This document shows, piece after piece, positions 52,390-61,417 of a DNA stretch of 64,000 nt. Every line of letters begins with the position of its first letter. Position 1 is the first letter of the stretch. The stretch comes from Bacteroides sp. (GTDB lineage: Bacteria; Bacteroidota; Bacteroidia; Bacteroidales; Muribaculaceae): NCBI GenBank assembly GCA_023665145.1, contig JAMPEM010000006.1:1-64000 (forward strand). Direction: 5' to 3'. The translations under genes were made by a program, and so were the position numbers. The notes beneath the pieces are model-generated. The model was not told where the DNA came from and made no database searches. It was given only the letters and a program-made list of their open reading frames with translations.

Positions 52390-53406
52390 ATGTGGTTATC
52401 AAGCTCATCTGTAGGACGTAAGTTTGTCATGGCTCTTTCGGGCGCATTCCTCGTCCTATTCGTCACTTTCCACTGTTTGATGAATTCCATAGCCATCTGC
52501 TGGCCCACCGCCTACAACTCCATCTGCGAGTTCCTCGGTGCTAACTGGTATGCTCTCGCTGCCTCAGCTGTATTGGCTCTATTCATCTTAATTCACATTA
52601 TCTACGCTGTAATGCTTACGGTTCAAAATCGTAACGCCCGCGGTAAAGAACGCTATTGTGTTTCTCACCGCCCAAAATCAGTAGAATGGTCATCCCAGAA
52701 CATGTTCGTGCTCGGTATCGTTATCCTCGCATTCCTTATCGTTCACCTCATCCAATTCTGGGCTAAAATGCAGCTCGCTGAAATTGCTGACTGCGTTGAT
52801 GCAATTCCTCCTGCTGCAGGTACACTCTTCCTTCAGGAAGCTTTCTCCTGCTATTGGACTCCAATCATCTACATCATCGGATTCATCGCACTCTGGTTCC
52901 ACATGAATCACGGATTCTGGTCAATGTTCCAATCAATCGGTTGGGATAACAACATCTGGATTCCCCGTCTCAAATGTATCTCATGCTGGTGGGTGACCAT
53001 CGTTACAGCTCTCTTCGTCGCTCAGGCTATTGTCTTCACTGTTCGCGCTAACGAAAAATACTATCTGACCAACGAAGACCTCCGCGACCAATACAAAGAC
53101 ATGATTATGCCCATGATTGAACATGACTTCGGTCCCGATGCCGTTCAAATGGGCAAAGCTATCGAAAATATGCCTTACGCTCAGGTATCTCAAGGACTCC
53201 GTCAGATGAACGACCAGATGAGCGCACAGCTTCAGCAAATGAACACACCACAGGTGCAGCAGATGATTAAATCACAACCCGACGGTGAAAAACAGCTCGA
53301 AGATATGGCTAACAAAGCTGCCGGACTTAAAACTGCAGTCAAATTCCTCGACTACCTTGAGCAAGGCGATCCTCAACAACCATCCATGTCCAACCCCAAC
53401 ATTTAA
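52390..53406 (+). CDS. sdhC: Fumarate reductase/succinate dehydrogenase cytochrome b subunit with C-terminal extension
   Basis: A 338-residue membrane subunit. The first ~225 residues have the five helices of the Bacteroidota/epsilon-type cytochrome b (SSVGRKFVMALSGAFLVLFVTFHCLMNS; RSVEWSSQNM-like stretch; LWFHMNHGFWSMFQS with haem-binding histidines; WWVTIVTALFVAQAIVF). The remaining ~110 residues are hydrophilic, Met- and Gln-rich (LRQMNDQMSAQLQQMNTPQVQQMIKSQP), which I do not know from usual homologues of about 230 residues. First gene of the operon, 12 bases before sdhA. Confidence 0.93.
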   Translation: MWLSSSSVGRKFVMALSGAFLVLFVTFHCLMNSIAICWPTAYNSICEFLGANWYALAASAVLALFILIHIIYAVMLTVQNRNARGKERYCVSHRPKSVEWSSQNMFVLGIVILAFLIVHLIQFWAKMQLAEIADCVDAIPPAAGTLFLQEAFSCYWTPIIYIIGFIALWFHMNHGFWSMFQSIGWDNNIWIPRLKCISCWWVTIVTALFVAQAIVFTVRANEKYYLTNEDLRDQYKDMIMPMIEHDFGPDAVQMGKAIENMPYAQVSQGLRQMNDQMSAQLQQMNTPQVQQMIKSQPDGEKQLEDMANKAAGLKTAVKFLDYLEQGDPQQPSMSNPNI

Positions 53407-53418
53407 TCTCTAAGCGAT

Positions 53419-55443
53419 ATGGCTACTAATACAGAAAACATTAAAGTTATGAATCCGGCGGATTCCAAAATCCCCGAAGGTCCTGTCGCTGAGAAATGGA
53501 CCAACTATAAAGCACACCAGAAACTCGTCAACCCGGCCAACAAACGTCGCCTCGACGTTATAGTTGTCGGAACAGGTCTCGCCGGTGCTTCCGCTGCTTC
53601 CACTCTCGCCGAAATGGGATTCAATGTCCTTAATTTCTGCATTCAAGATTCACCTCGCCGCGCTCACTCTATCGCTGCCCAAGGTGGTATCAACGCAGCT
53701 AAAAACTATCAAAATGACGGCGACTCAATCTATCGTCTCTTCTACGACACTGTAAAAGGTGGTGACTATCGTGCTCGTGAAGCTAACGTTTACCGCCTCG
53801 CTGAAGTGTCCAATAACATCATCGACCAATGTGTAGCTCAAGGAGTCCCCTTTGCTCGCGAATACGGCGGTCTGCTCGCAAACCGCTCCTTCGGTGGTGC
53901 TCAGGTATCCCGTACTTTCTACGCTAAAGGACAAACCGGTCAGCAGCTCCTTCTCGGTGCATACTCTTCTCTCAACCGCCAAATTGAACTCGGAAAGGTA
54001 AAAAGCTACAACCGCTACGAAATGCACGACGTTGTCCTCATCAAAGATAAAGACGGTGTAGCACGTGCTCGCGGTATAATCGCAAAAAATCTTGTAACCG
54101 GAAAATTTGAACGCTTCGCAGCTCACGCTGTCGTAGTAGCTACCGGCGGTTACGGCAACACTTATTTCCTTTCTACTAACGCTATGGGTTGCAACTGCTC
54201 TGCTGCTATGGCCTGCTATCGCAAAGGTGCTTATTTCGCTAACCCCGCATTCGTGCAGATTCACCCTACCTGTATCCCCGTTCACGGTGACAAACAGTCA
54301 AAATTGACCCTCATGTCAGAATCTCTACGTAACGACGGACGTATCTGGGTACCCAAAAACATCGAAGACGCACAAAAACTCCAGAAAGGCCAAATAAAAG
54401 GCTCCGACATCAAAGAAGAAGACCGCGACTACTATCTCGAACGCCGATATCCGGCTTTCGGTAACCTCGTGCCACGTGACGTCGCTTCCCGCGCTGCCAA
54501 AGAACGCTGTGACCACGGATTCGGTGTCAACAATACCGGACTTGCAGTCTTCCTCGACTTCTCCGAAGCTATCAACCGCCTCGGTATCGACGTAGTTCGT
54601 CAACGCTACGGCAACCTCTTCGACATGTATGAAGAAATCACCGACGTCAACCCCGGTGAACTCGCTTGCACCGTTGACGGTGTCAACTACTACAACCCAA
54701 TGATGATATTCCCCGCTATCCACTACACAATGGGTGGCCTCTGGGTAGACTATGAACTTCAAACATCCGTTAAGGGTCTCTTCGCTATCGGTGAATGTAA
54801 CTTCTCCGATCACGGTGCCAACCGTCTCGGTGCTTCCGCCCTTATGCAAGGACTTGCCGACGGCTATTTCGTTCTCCCATACACTATCCAAAACTACCTC
54901 TCAGACCAAATCACTGTGCCTCACTTCCGCACTGACACTCCCGAATTCGACGCCGCTGAAGCTCGTTGCCAGGAAAAGATGGACAAATTCCTTAACATCA
55001 AAGGTAAACGCTCTGTCGATTCCATTCACAAAGAACTCGGCCACATCATGTGGGAAAAAGTCGGCATGGCACGTAGCAAAGAGGGTCTCGAAGAAGCTCT
55101 GGTTGAACTCAAAAACATCCGCAAAGTATTTGACAGCGACCTCTTCGTTCCCGGCACTGCCGAAGGTATGAACGTTGAACTCGACAAGGCTTTCCGCCTT
55201 AACGACTTCATCACCATGGGTGAACTCATCGCTTACGATGCTTTGAGCCGTAACGAATCATGCGGTGGACACTTCAGAGTAGAATATCAAACTGAAGAAG
55301 GTGAGGCTAAACGTGATGACGAACACTGCTTCTACGTAAGCTGCTGGGATTATCAAGGCAGTGACGCTAAAGCTCCGGAACTCATCAAAGAACCTCTCCA
55401 CTACGAAGCTATCAAAGTTCAAACACGTAACTATAAGTCATAA
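53419..55443 (+). CDS. sdhA: Fumarate reductase/succinate dehydrogenase flavoprotein
   Basis: A 674-residue catalytic subunit with covalent FAD. The FAD-binding start [21 protein letters not shown] and the flavinylation histidine motif [24 protein letters not shown] are present. The substrate region includes [17 protein letters not shown] and GRIWVP; the catalytic arginine and histidine part [21 protein letters not shown] and [17 protein letters not shown] follow. Normal length for the type-B family. In anaerobic gut Bacteroidota it mainly reduces fumarate, linked to menaquinone. Confidence 0.96.
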   Translation: MATNTENIKVMNPADSKIPEGPVAEKWTNYKAHQKLVNPANKRRLDVIVVGTGLAGASAASTLAEMGFNVLNFCIQDSPRRAHSIAAQGGINAAKNYQNDGDSIYRLFYDTVKGGDYRAREANVYRLAEVSNNIIDQCVAQGVPFAREYGGLLANRSFGGAQVSRTFYAKGQTGQQLLLGAYSSLNRQIELGKVKSYNRYEMHDVVLIKDKDGVARARGIIAKNLVTGKFERFAAHAVVVATGGYGNTYFLSTNAMGCNCSAAMACYRKGAYFANPAFVQIHPTCIPVHGDKQSKLTLMSESLRNDGRIWVPKNIEDAQKLQKGQIKGSDIKEEDRDYYLERRYPAFGNLVPRDVASRAAKERCDHGFGVNNTGLAVFLDFSEAINRLGIDVVRQRYGNLFDMYEEITDVNPGELACTVDGVNYYNPMMIFPAIHYTMGGLWVDYELQTSVKGLFAIGECNFSDHGANRLGASALMQGLADGYFVLPYTIQNYLSDQITVPHFRTDTPEFDAAEARCQEKMDKFLNIKGKRSVDSIHKELGHIMWEKVGMARSKEGLEEALVELKNIRKVFDSDLFVPGTAEGMNVELDKAFRLNDFITMGELIAYDALSRNESCGGHFRVEYQTEEGEAKRDDEHCFYVSCWDYQGSDAKAPELIKEPLHYEAIKVQTRNYKS

Positions 55444-55464
55444 ACTCATAGAATAAATTCAATT

Positions 55465-56223
55465 ATGGAAGAAAATGTAATGAAAGTCAATCTCAAGATC
55501 TGGCGTCAGGCAGGTCCGAGAGCAAAAGGCGGGTTTGTGACTTATCCCGACGTCGAGACAACCCCCGATACATCTTTCCTCGAGACTCTTGACATCCTCA
55601 ACGAATCACTCGTGGAAAAAGGTGAAGAACCGGTAGTATTTGACCACGACTGTCGTGAAGGTATCTGCGGTATGTGCTCACTCTACATCAACGGACACCC
55701 CCACGGTCCCGCTACCGGTGCCACTACTTGCCAACTCTACATGCGTCGTTTCCGCAATGGTGAGACTATCACCGTTGAGCCCTGGCGCTCCGCAGCTTTC
55801 CCTATCATCAAAGACTTGATGGTGGATCGCAACGCATTCGACAAAATTCAGCAAGCCGGTGGGTATGTATCTTTCAACTGCGGTGGTGCTCAGGATGCCA
55901 ACGACCTCCCCATCCCCAAAGTAAAAGCTGATGAATCCATGGACTCTGCAAGCTGCATCGGCTGCGGTGCATGTGTAGCCGCTTGCAAAAACGGCTCCGC
56001 CATGCTCTTCGTTTCCGCAAAAATCGGTCAGCTCGCTCTCCTTCCTCAAGGCGAAGTAGAGAAAGACCGCCGCGTCCGCGCCATGGTTAAGAGAATGGAT
56101 GAACTCGGATTCGGAAACTGCACCAACACCGGTGCCTGCTCAGCTGAATGTCCCAAGAATATCAAGCTCTATAACATCGGCCGCATGAATCGTCAGTACA
56201 TTGCTGCTAAATGCAAAGAATAA
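55465..56223 (+). CDS. sdhB: Fumarate reductase/succinate dehydrogenase iron-sulfur protein
   Basis: A 252-residue subunit with [2Fe-2S] ([21 protein letters not shown] plus the CQLY cysteine), [4Fe-4S] and [3Fe-4S] ([35 protein letters not shown]) centres. It transfers electrons between flavin and cytochrome b. Third gene of the operon; ends before a strong terminator at 56269. Confidence 0.97.
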   Translation: MEENVMKVNLKIWRQAGPRAKGGFVTYPDVETTPDTSFLETLDILNESLVEKGEEPVVFDHDCREGICGMCSLYINGHPHGPATGATTCQLYMRRFRNGETITVEPWRSAAFPIIKDLMVDRNAFDKIQQAGGYVSFNCGGAQDANDLPIPKVKADESMDSASCIGCGACVAACKNGSAMLFVSAKIGQLALLPQGEVEKDRRVRAMVKRMDELGFGNCTNTGACSAECPKNIKLYNIGRMNRQYIAAKCKE

Positions 56224-56268
56224 TACCTATTACCATGATGCTCCATGCATCCGGGCAATAGCTAATGT

Positions 56269-56309
56269 AAAAAAATCTCGTGAGTATATATCACTCACGA
56301 GATTTTTTT
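56269..56309 (+). terminator. Terminator of the sdhCAB operon
   Basis: 17-base perfect arms (56269-56285 and 56293-56309, AAAAAAATCTCGTGAGT) with a 7-base loop and a run of seven T; it can also end the converging birA gene. Confidence 0.93.
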
Positions 56310-56352
56310 ACATCTGAAAATCCGTACACATTATAAGTCAGCTGCATTACAG

Positions 56353-57084
56353 CTAAAGGATAAATTCCACCTCCTTAAAAGCGTATGTATGCTCCACTCC
56401 GGCCTTATCCTCAAGTGTGATATGACCTAATGGTGCTATCTTTACGATTCGGGCATCAAACACTTTTCCTTCGGCTCCGTCACGATAAAGATAATACCCG
56501 TCTGATCGCCATAGATGTAACATGTACTCTTCATGATACATCGAATGATCCGATGACATGAAAAGCGCATCTATTCTTTTGCACACACACTCAATCACAC
56601 ACTCCGTAAACCTTTCCAAGTCTGTATCCTTCCCAATCAATTGTCGTAAGGAAACAGGATTCGGTGCATCGCTCAAAAATATTCTCTGATTGACATTAAT
56701 ACCGGCACCGGCTACTGTCTGCATTATATTCATCCCCATCACGGCATGTTCTATCAGAATACCGCAGATTTTCCTATCACCAACATATATATCATTCGGC
56801 CATTTTATCTTTGCATCTACTCCAAATTCACGAAGCGCATCACACACGGCAAGCGAGAAAGCTTCTGAAATAAAAAATTGTTCCCGGGCAGGATAATTCT
56901 CAGACTTAAGAAGCACACTGAACGTTACATTTTTCCCGGATTCCGATTCCCATGAGTTTCCTCGCTGCCCCCTCCCGGCTGTCTGCCTCTCGGCTGTCAC
57001 AAAGGTAAAGTGTTCAAGTTCGGAGGCATTGCGGAAAGTATATGTATTAGTAGAATCCGTCTCTTGTAAATGCAATCTTTTCAT
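56353..57084 (-). CDS. birA: Biotin--[acetyl-CoA-carboxylase] ligase
   Basis: A 243-residue class I ligase without a DNA-binding domain. The signature GRGQRGNSWESESGKNVTFSVLL (biotinyl-AMP loop) and IKWPNDIYVGDRKICGILIE with the catalytic lysine are intact; the C-terminal SH3-like domain follows (GHITLEDKAGVEHTYAFKEVEF). It attaches biotin to carboxylase subunits. Its start overlaps the stop of tsaE by 4 bases, so the two are coupled. Confidence 0.95.
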   Translation of the reverse strand: MKRLHLQETDSTNTYTFRNASELEHFTFVTAERQTAGRGQRGNSWESESGKNVTFSVLLKSENYPAREQFFISEAFSLAVCDALREFGVDAKIKWPNDIYVGDRKICGILIEHAVMGMNIMQTVAGAGINVNQRIFLSDAPNPVSLRQLIGKDTDLERFTECVIECVCKRIDALFMSSDHSMYHEEYMLHLWRSDGYYLYRDGAEGKVFDARIVKIAPLGHITLEDKAGVEHTYAFKEVEFIL

Positions 57085-57503
57085 TCCTCAATTGATATAG
57101 TTCTTTTACCGGACAACGGGTCTTCTTCCACCCTCACATAAACAGCTTCATCGGGAAGCAATGTTCCTATCATTTCCGGCCATTCAATCAGACACAGATT
57201 CCCCGAATAGAAATAATCTTCCACTCCAATCTCCAGTGCCTCTTGAGGAGAATTCAGTCTGTAAAAATCAAAATGGAAAATAGTCTGTCTGTCCTTATCT
57301 GAAACATACTCATTTATAATACTGAACGAAGGCGAATTAGCCGGCTCTATTACACCAAGCGCACGGCACAATTCGCAGATAAACGTTGTTTTCCCCGCTC
57401 CCATTTCACCATGAAAAGCAAAAATCCGATGCTTCCCCATAGCTGAGATAAACTCTTTAGCTGCATTTGGCAACTCTTCTATTCCATTTATTTCTATTTT
57501 CAT
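57081..57503 (-). CDS. tsaE: tRNA threonylcarbamoyladenosine ATPase TsaE
   Basis: A 140-residue P-loop protein required for t6A37 in tRNA together with TsaB and TsaD. Motifs: Walker A GEMGAGKTTFICELCRALGV, the switch NSPSFSIINEY, FHFDFYRLNSPQEALEIG (Walker B region) and LIEWPEM near the C-terminus. Coupled to birA by a 4-base overlap. Divergent from the propeller gene at 57605 with about 100 bases between them. Confidence 0.95.
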   Translation of the reverse strand: MKIEINGIEELPNAAKEFISAMGKHRIFAFHGEMGAGKTTFICELCRALGVIEPANSPSFSIINEYVSDKDRQTIFHFDFYRLNSPQEALEIGVEDYFYSGNLCLIEWPEMIGTLLPDEAVYVRVEEDPLSGKRTISIEE

Positions 57504-57604
57504 AACGATGTTTTTACAATCTCTTTTCCATGTCTTGCAAAGTTACGAAATAATACGTATCTTTGCAATTATATTTATAATTTGAAAAAATACCTGATTT
57601 GATT

Positions 57605-58942
57605 ATGATTCGAAAATACCTCACAGTCCAATTATTGTTCTTGACAATATTTTCATTTTTGACAATTTCCGGTGTCGCCCAAGAAAAGAAATCCTCCGCA
57701 ACTCTTAAAGCACAGCATCCCAAACCCGGGGCTGTACATCAATCCAAAGACGGTGCACTCGAAATTAAATTTGCCGGTCAAAAACAAAATTTCAGCCGGG
57801 CGATGAAAAACACCTTCGATGTCGACATTCAGTCTCCCAAGAGTGTTAACGTGCACCCCAACGGAAAAAAATATTATGTCAACTCTCTCGAGGGGGGTAA
57901 AACTGTGGTTTATGACCAACGTACATCAAAAAAACTTAAGGTGATAAAGCACACATTCGATAATCGACATACATCATTATGGGCACCCCCTTCTCCATTC
58001 TATAAATTCAATTACAACGTTAAAAACCCGAGAACGTTCACCGGCAAACCGGTAGAAAGCACTTTCTCTCACAACGGACGTTACCTCTGGATTCCATATT
58101 ACCGACGCTCCTTCGACATCAATGCCCAAGATCCCTCGGCAATAGCCATTATTGATACGGAAACAGACGAAATAATCCGTCTGATGGACACCGGACCTCT
58201 TCCAAAAATGATTGCAGCCTCCCCCGACGGCAAATATGTAGCTGTCTCGCATTGGGGTGACAATACTGTCGGACTAATAGACATCTCATCGCAAAATCCC
58301 AAAGACTGGAAACACGTAAATATGTTTGTCATTGACAATAAACTGCAACTTAATTTCAGCAGAACAGTCCCCGTCAATCGAGACAATGGCTCCGGCAATG
58401 CTTTGCGAGGCACAGTTTTCACCCCCGACGGCAAATACCTTCTTGTAAGCTGCATGGGTGGCAACGGAGGTATCGGGGTAATTGACCTCTCTGAGAAAAA
58501 ATATCTCGGCAAGATATATGGGATGATGTCAAATGTACGCCACATGGTCATATCCAACGATTATCTATATCTGAGTATCAACAATGCAGGATATGTGCAA
58601 CGTATCCCACTTAAAACACTTTACAAAGGCATAGCGACTCTCGGTGATAAAAAACGTGCCGATGTGTCCGGATGGCAAAGTGTAAAAGTGGGAGGAGGAG
58701 CACGCACCATCGAACTAACCCCGGACGGGAAATATGTATATGTAGCATGTAATTCAGCAAGTGCACTCTGCATCGTGGATACCGAAAAGTGGGAACTTAT
58801 AGCCACAGTCCCCGCTGATTCTTTCCCCGTCGGACTCGATATCTTCCCCGACGGACATTTAGTCTATATGACAATGCAAGGCCGTAAAGGCTCAGGTGGT
58901 GGAAATGCTGTAGACATATTCAGAATTACAAGATTAAAATAG
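57605..58942 (+). CDS. YncE-like beta-propeller protein
   Basis: A 445-residue exported protein: signal peptide (about residues 1-25, ending near SGVAQ) and seven-bladed propeller repeats (VNVHPNGKKYYVNSLEGG, VESTFSHNGRYLWIPYY, IAASPDGKYVAVSHWGDN, FTPDGKYLLVSCMGGN, IELTPDGKYVYVACNSAS, LDIFPDGHLVYMTMQG). The blade pattern is that of YncE/cytochrome D1-like propellers. Ligand unknown. ATG at 57605 chosen (a TTG two codons before is less likely). It precedes the acidic small protein (58953) by 10 bases. Confidence 0.88.
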   Translation: MIRKYLTVQLLFLTIFSFLTISGVAQEKKSSATLKAQHPKPGAVHQSKDGALEIKFAGQKQNFSRAMKNTFDVDIQSPKSVNVHPNGKKYYVNSLEGGKTVVYDQRTSKKLKVIKHTFDNRHTSLWAPPSPFYKFNYNVKNPRTFTGKPVESTFSHNGRYLWIPYYRRSFDINAQDPSAIAIIDTETDEIIRLMDTGPLPKMIAASPDGKYVAVSHWGDNTVGLIDISSQNPKDWKHVNMFVIDNKLQLNFSRTVPVNRDNGSGNALRGTVFTPDGKYLLVSCMGGNGGIGVIDLSEKKYLGKIYGMMSNVRHMVISNDYLYLSINNAGYVQRIPLKTLYKGIATLGDKKRADVSGWQSVKVGGGARTIELTPDGKYVYVACNSASALCIVDTEKWELIATVPADSFPVGLDIFPDGHLVYMTMQGRKGSGGGNAVDIFRITRLK

Positions 58943-58952
58943 ATACCTGCAA

Positions 58953-59207
58953 ATGGATAGTTCTTTAAAAAATGCAATAACAGACGCTGTAAAAGAATAT
59001 TGCGACGGAGAAGAGATATATGGTGACAACGCTTATATCGAAATCAACCCAACGGAGAAAATAGCAAGAATTGTAACAGACGAAGAGGCAGAAGATTCTC
59101 CATACGACTGCTACGAGGTGAATTCGCTTATCCGTCCAGATATGACAAATCCCTCACGCTGGATGCCCGACACAGACACAATTCAAGAACTTTTAGAGCA
59201 ACTTTAA
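58953..59207 (+). CDS. Small acidic protein of unknown function
   Basis: An 84-residue acidic protein: helix (SLKNAITDAVKEYCDG), then NAYIEINPTEKIARIVTDEEAE, a strand DCYEVNSLIRPD, and a C-terminal MPDTDTIQELLEQL. No named family. Its order of motifs (NA-x-IxINP...A-IV-D-E ... Y-V-SLI ... PD-x-I-x-x-L) parallels the 115-residue protein at 8703, which lacks similarity elsewhere. Lies 16 bases before a flavodoxin-ferredoxin gene, so probably in the same operon. Confidence 0.7.
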   Translation: MDSSLKNAITDAVKEYCDGEEIYGDNAYIEINPTEKIARIVTDEEAEDSPYDCYEVNSLIRPDMTNPSRWMPDTDTIQELLEQL

Positions 59208-59223
59208 ATAGAAAAGATGGCAG

Positions 59224-59985
59224 ATGGGACGTCTAAGATTGATTTATTTTTCTGCTACAGGGGCTACAAAAGCACTCGCTGAAGATTTTGTCGGACTCCT
59301 CGGCTCAGACTATACTCATCTTGACATAACACACCCCATCCCTTCGCTTTTGAATGTGATGTCAGAAAATGATACTGCTGTTATCGCAGTCCCGGTATAT
59401 GCCGGAAGAGTGCCGAAAATAGCTGCACAACGATTAAAATCTTTCGATGGTAAGCATTGCAAATGTATATGTCTTTGCGTGTTCGGAAACAGAGCTTACG
59501 ATGACGCACTGCTCGAGCTATGCGACATTGCCGCGGAAAGAAATTTTAATGTCATATCTGCAGGAGCTTTTGTTGCAAGACATTCCATTTTCCCAAACGT
59601 CGCCGCCAACCGACCTGACTTTCCTGACCGCAAACTGCTTCAGCGATTTGCATTACTTAGCAAGCAAAGAATCAACGGAGAAAGCAAATTTGACATCTCC
59701 AATGTCCCGGGAAACCGGCCATACAAAAAAACAGACAAAATACCATTTTATCCTCAGCTCGACAAAAATCGATGTACCGCCTGTGCAACTTGCGTAGAAG
59801 AATGTCCCGTGGGGGCTATATCAAACGATAATTTGACTGCCGACAAAGATAAATGTATCAGCTGCGCACGATGCATTTCGATATGCAGGCATAGAGCAAG
59901 ACGCTTCAGCGGAATTACTTATAAATCCGTTTCATTAATTTTTTCTCATAAATGCGCTCGACCCGTTTCTCCGGAATGGTTTTAG
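59224..59985 (+). CDS. EFR1-like flavodoxin/ferredoxin fusion protein
   Basis: A 253-residue protein with an N-terminal flavodoxin-like domain (LRLIYFSATGATKALAEDFVGLLG holds the FMN phosphate loop; AVIAVPVYAGRVPKIAAQRLK) and a C-terminal pair of [4Fe-4S] motifs: CTACATCVEECPVGAI and CISCARCISICRHRARRF. It fits the EFR1-type electron carriers of anaerobes. The second cluster keeps its four cysteines; the following stretch is short and ends with HKCARPVS. Partners unknown. Preceded by the small acidic protein at 58953. Confidence 0.9.
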   Translation: MGRLRLIYFSATGATKALAEDFVGLLGSDYTHLDITHPIPSLLNVMSENDTAVIAVPVYAGRVPKIAAQRLKSFDGKHCKCICLCVFGNRAYDDALLELCDIAAERNFNVISAGAFVARHSIFPNVAANRPDFPDRKLLQRFALLSKQRINGESKFDISNVPGNRPYKKTDKIPFYPQLDKNRCTACATCVEECPVGAISNDNLTADKDKCISCARCISICRHRARRFSGITYKSVSLIFSHKCARPVSPEWF

Positions 59986-60052
59986 ATCTTGTGTGATTTC
60001 TCAAAGAATATCATATAGATACAAATTTATCAAAATAAAAAACACCCAATTT

Positions 60053-60084
60053 TTTGGAATACGACAAAAAATTTATTAATTTTG
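60053..60084 (+). promoter_or_regulatory. Promoter of tRNA-Arg
   Basis: TTTG (60053-60056), 20-base spacer, TAATTTTG (60077-60084), 11 bases before the tRNA start. Confidence 0.85.
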
Positions 60085-60095
60085 CATCGAAAAAC

Positions 60096-60169
60096 GGTTC
60101 GGTAGCTCAATTGGATAGAGCAACAGCCTTCTAAGCTGTGGGTTCCGGGTTCGATTCCCGGCCGAATCA
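60096..60169 (+). tRNA. tRNA-Arg, anticodon TCT
   Basis: 74 bases: acceptor GGTTCGG with CCGAATC (one G-U pair), D arm GCTC/GAGC, anticodon stem ACAGC/GCTGT with loop CTTCTAA (anticodon TCT for AGA), T arm CCGGG/CCCGG with TTCGATT. CCA is not encoded. Confidence 0.95.
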
Positions 60170-60170
60170 C

Positions 60171-60199
60171 AAAAGGAGCTGTTTATCAGCTCCTTTTTT
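60171..60199 (+). terminator. Terminator of tRNA-Arg
   Basis: AAAAGGAGCTG and CAGCTCCTTTT pair around TTTAT, followed by further T; starts two bases after the tRNA. Confidence 0.92.
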
Positions 60200-60287
60200 C
60201 ATAAAATGTAGTTTAAGAAGAGTATATCTCACCTCACTTGCACAATTCGTTTGAAATTCTTACTTTTGCAAACAAATAACTGATATC

Positions 60288-60698
60288 GTGAATAGATTAC
60301 CTGTTTTTCTCATAGGCTTTCTCACCGGTGGTGCTATTGTTTTTGCTATTATGTTCCTTTATTCTTTATCAACACATTCTCTTAAGGAACAGAAGAAAGA
60401 AACATTGGAAGAATTTATTGCGAAAAACGAGCAAGCAATGGAGCAACAAAAACGCAACAATATGCAATACATCGAGGTGAAAGGTAAAGATGGAGAGATT
60501 ATTCTTCATACTTTTATGCACAAAGATTCGGTAAAAACACTTATGGGGAAACCATCGAGAAGCGACATGATGACCATCGGTACGGATAATCATGAAACTT
60601 GGACTTATGAATTTCCCGGAGAGGGTCTTTACGAGCCTGCAAGAAGACTCTGCATAGAATTTATTAACGGAGAGCTTGAGAGCCTCTCAGAGCTTTAG
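60288..60698 (+). CDS. Small bitopic membrane protein
   Basis: A 136-residue protein with one N-terminal transmembrane helix (LPVFLIGFLTGGAIVFAIMF), a coiled-coil-like stretch (EQKKETLEEFIAKNEQAMEQQKRN) and a small C-terminal beta domain (KTLMGKPSRSDMMTIGTDNHETWTYEFPGEG) that vaguely resembles a BamE/SmpA-like fold (GKP...W.Y). Start is GTG at 60288. A weak resemblance only; function unknown. Converges with the DUF2461 gene after 12 bases. Confidence 0.7.
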   Translation: MNRLPVFLIGFLTGGAIVFAIMFLYSLSTHSLKEQKKETLEEFIAKNEQAMEQQKRNNMQYIEVKGKDGEIILHTFMHKDSVKTLMGKPSRSDMMTIGTDNHETWTYEFPGEGLYEPARRLCIEFINGELESLSEL

Positions 60699-60710
60699 AA
60701 ATCGCAGGAA

Positions 60711-61400
60711 TTATATAAAATCCTCTATCGTAAAATTGATGAAGCGATTGAATCTCTGCATCTGCTTCAAATATGGCATTATAACCTTCTCTGTAGCATC
60801 TGACGGCACCGGACTACTCAAATCAAACACCTCAAAGAAGGAATCATCCACATCTTTCCATGCCAGGAAATCTCTCGGTCTTACATAATCCACAAATTCC
60901 CAGTTCCTATCAATTCCCATCGGTGCTGTCTTAAGTTTATTGTCACCCAAATTGGGCAATAACGCCCTAAAACGCTCATCCTCCACTATGCTGCGGTATT
61001 CATCTATCTCATCGTAAATGCTCCTCCGTATTGCTCCGACAATCTTCGATGGAAGACATACTGTTCCGGCTGCAACAAGTGACTTCCCCGGCTCAAGGTG
61101 AAAATAATAACCGCAAGTGAGCGACTTTTTTCCATCCGGGGGATTGACAAACACTCCAATGTGTTTCTTATACGGAGTCTTGTCCTGACTGAATCGAGTG
61201 TCGCGATATATTCGATAAGTACAATCTGACGGCTGCAATCGAGCTGCCTCGCTGTCTATACGACTTATCAAATTAATTAATTGTGAAGCAAGCATCTCTG
61301 TTTTTTGCTTCACAATTGCATATTCATCCTTATGCGAATGAAACCACTCCCGGTTGTTATTGGCAACAATCCGGGAGAGGAACGTCATTATATCTTTCAT
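60711..61400 (-). CDS. DUF2461 family protein
   Basis: A 229-residue soluble protein. The N-terminus FLSRIVANNNREWFHSHKDEY and YRIYRDTRFSQDKTPYKKHIG are the standard DUF2461 signature; GYYFHLEPGKSLVAAGTVCLPS follows. Widely distributed conserved protein of unknown function. Separate from neighbours, 17 bases beyond the stop of the PNGase-like gene. Confidence 0.92.
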   Translation of the reverse strand: MKDIMTFLSRIVANNNREWFHSHKDEYAIVKQKTEMLASQLINLISRIDSEAARLQPSDCTYRIYRDTRFSQDKTPYKKHIGVFVNPPDGKKSLTCGYYFHLEPGKSLVAAGTVCLPSKIVGAIRRSIYDEIDEYRSIVEDERFRALLPNLGDNKLKTAPMGIDRNWEFVDYVRPRDFLAWKDVDDSFFEVFDLSSPVPSDATEKVIMPYLKQMQRFNRFINFTIEDFI

Positions 61401-61417
61401 TTGTTAAAACCAAAGAC

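Noticed and set aside
53725..54891. Long minus-strand frames opposite sdhA
   Set aside because: They result from biased codon use in the highly expressed sdhA; rich in Val, Glu and Ser with no domain.
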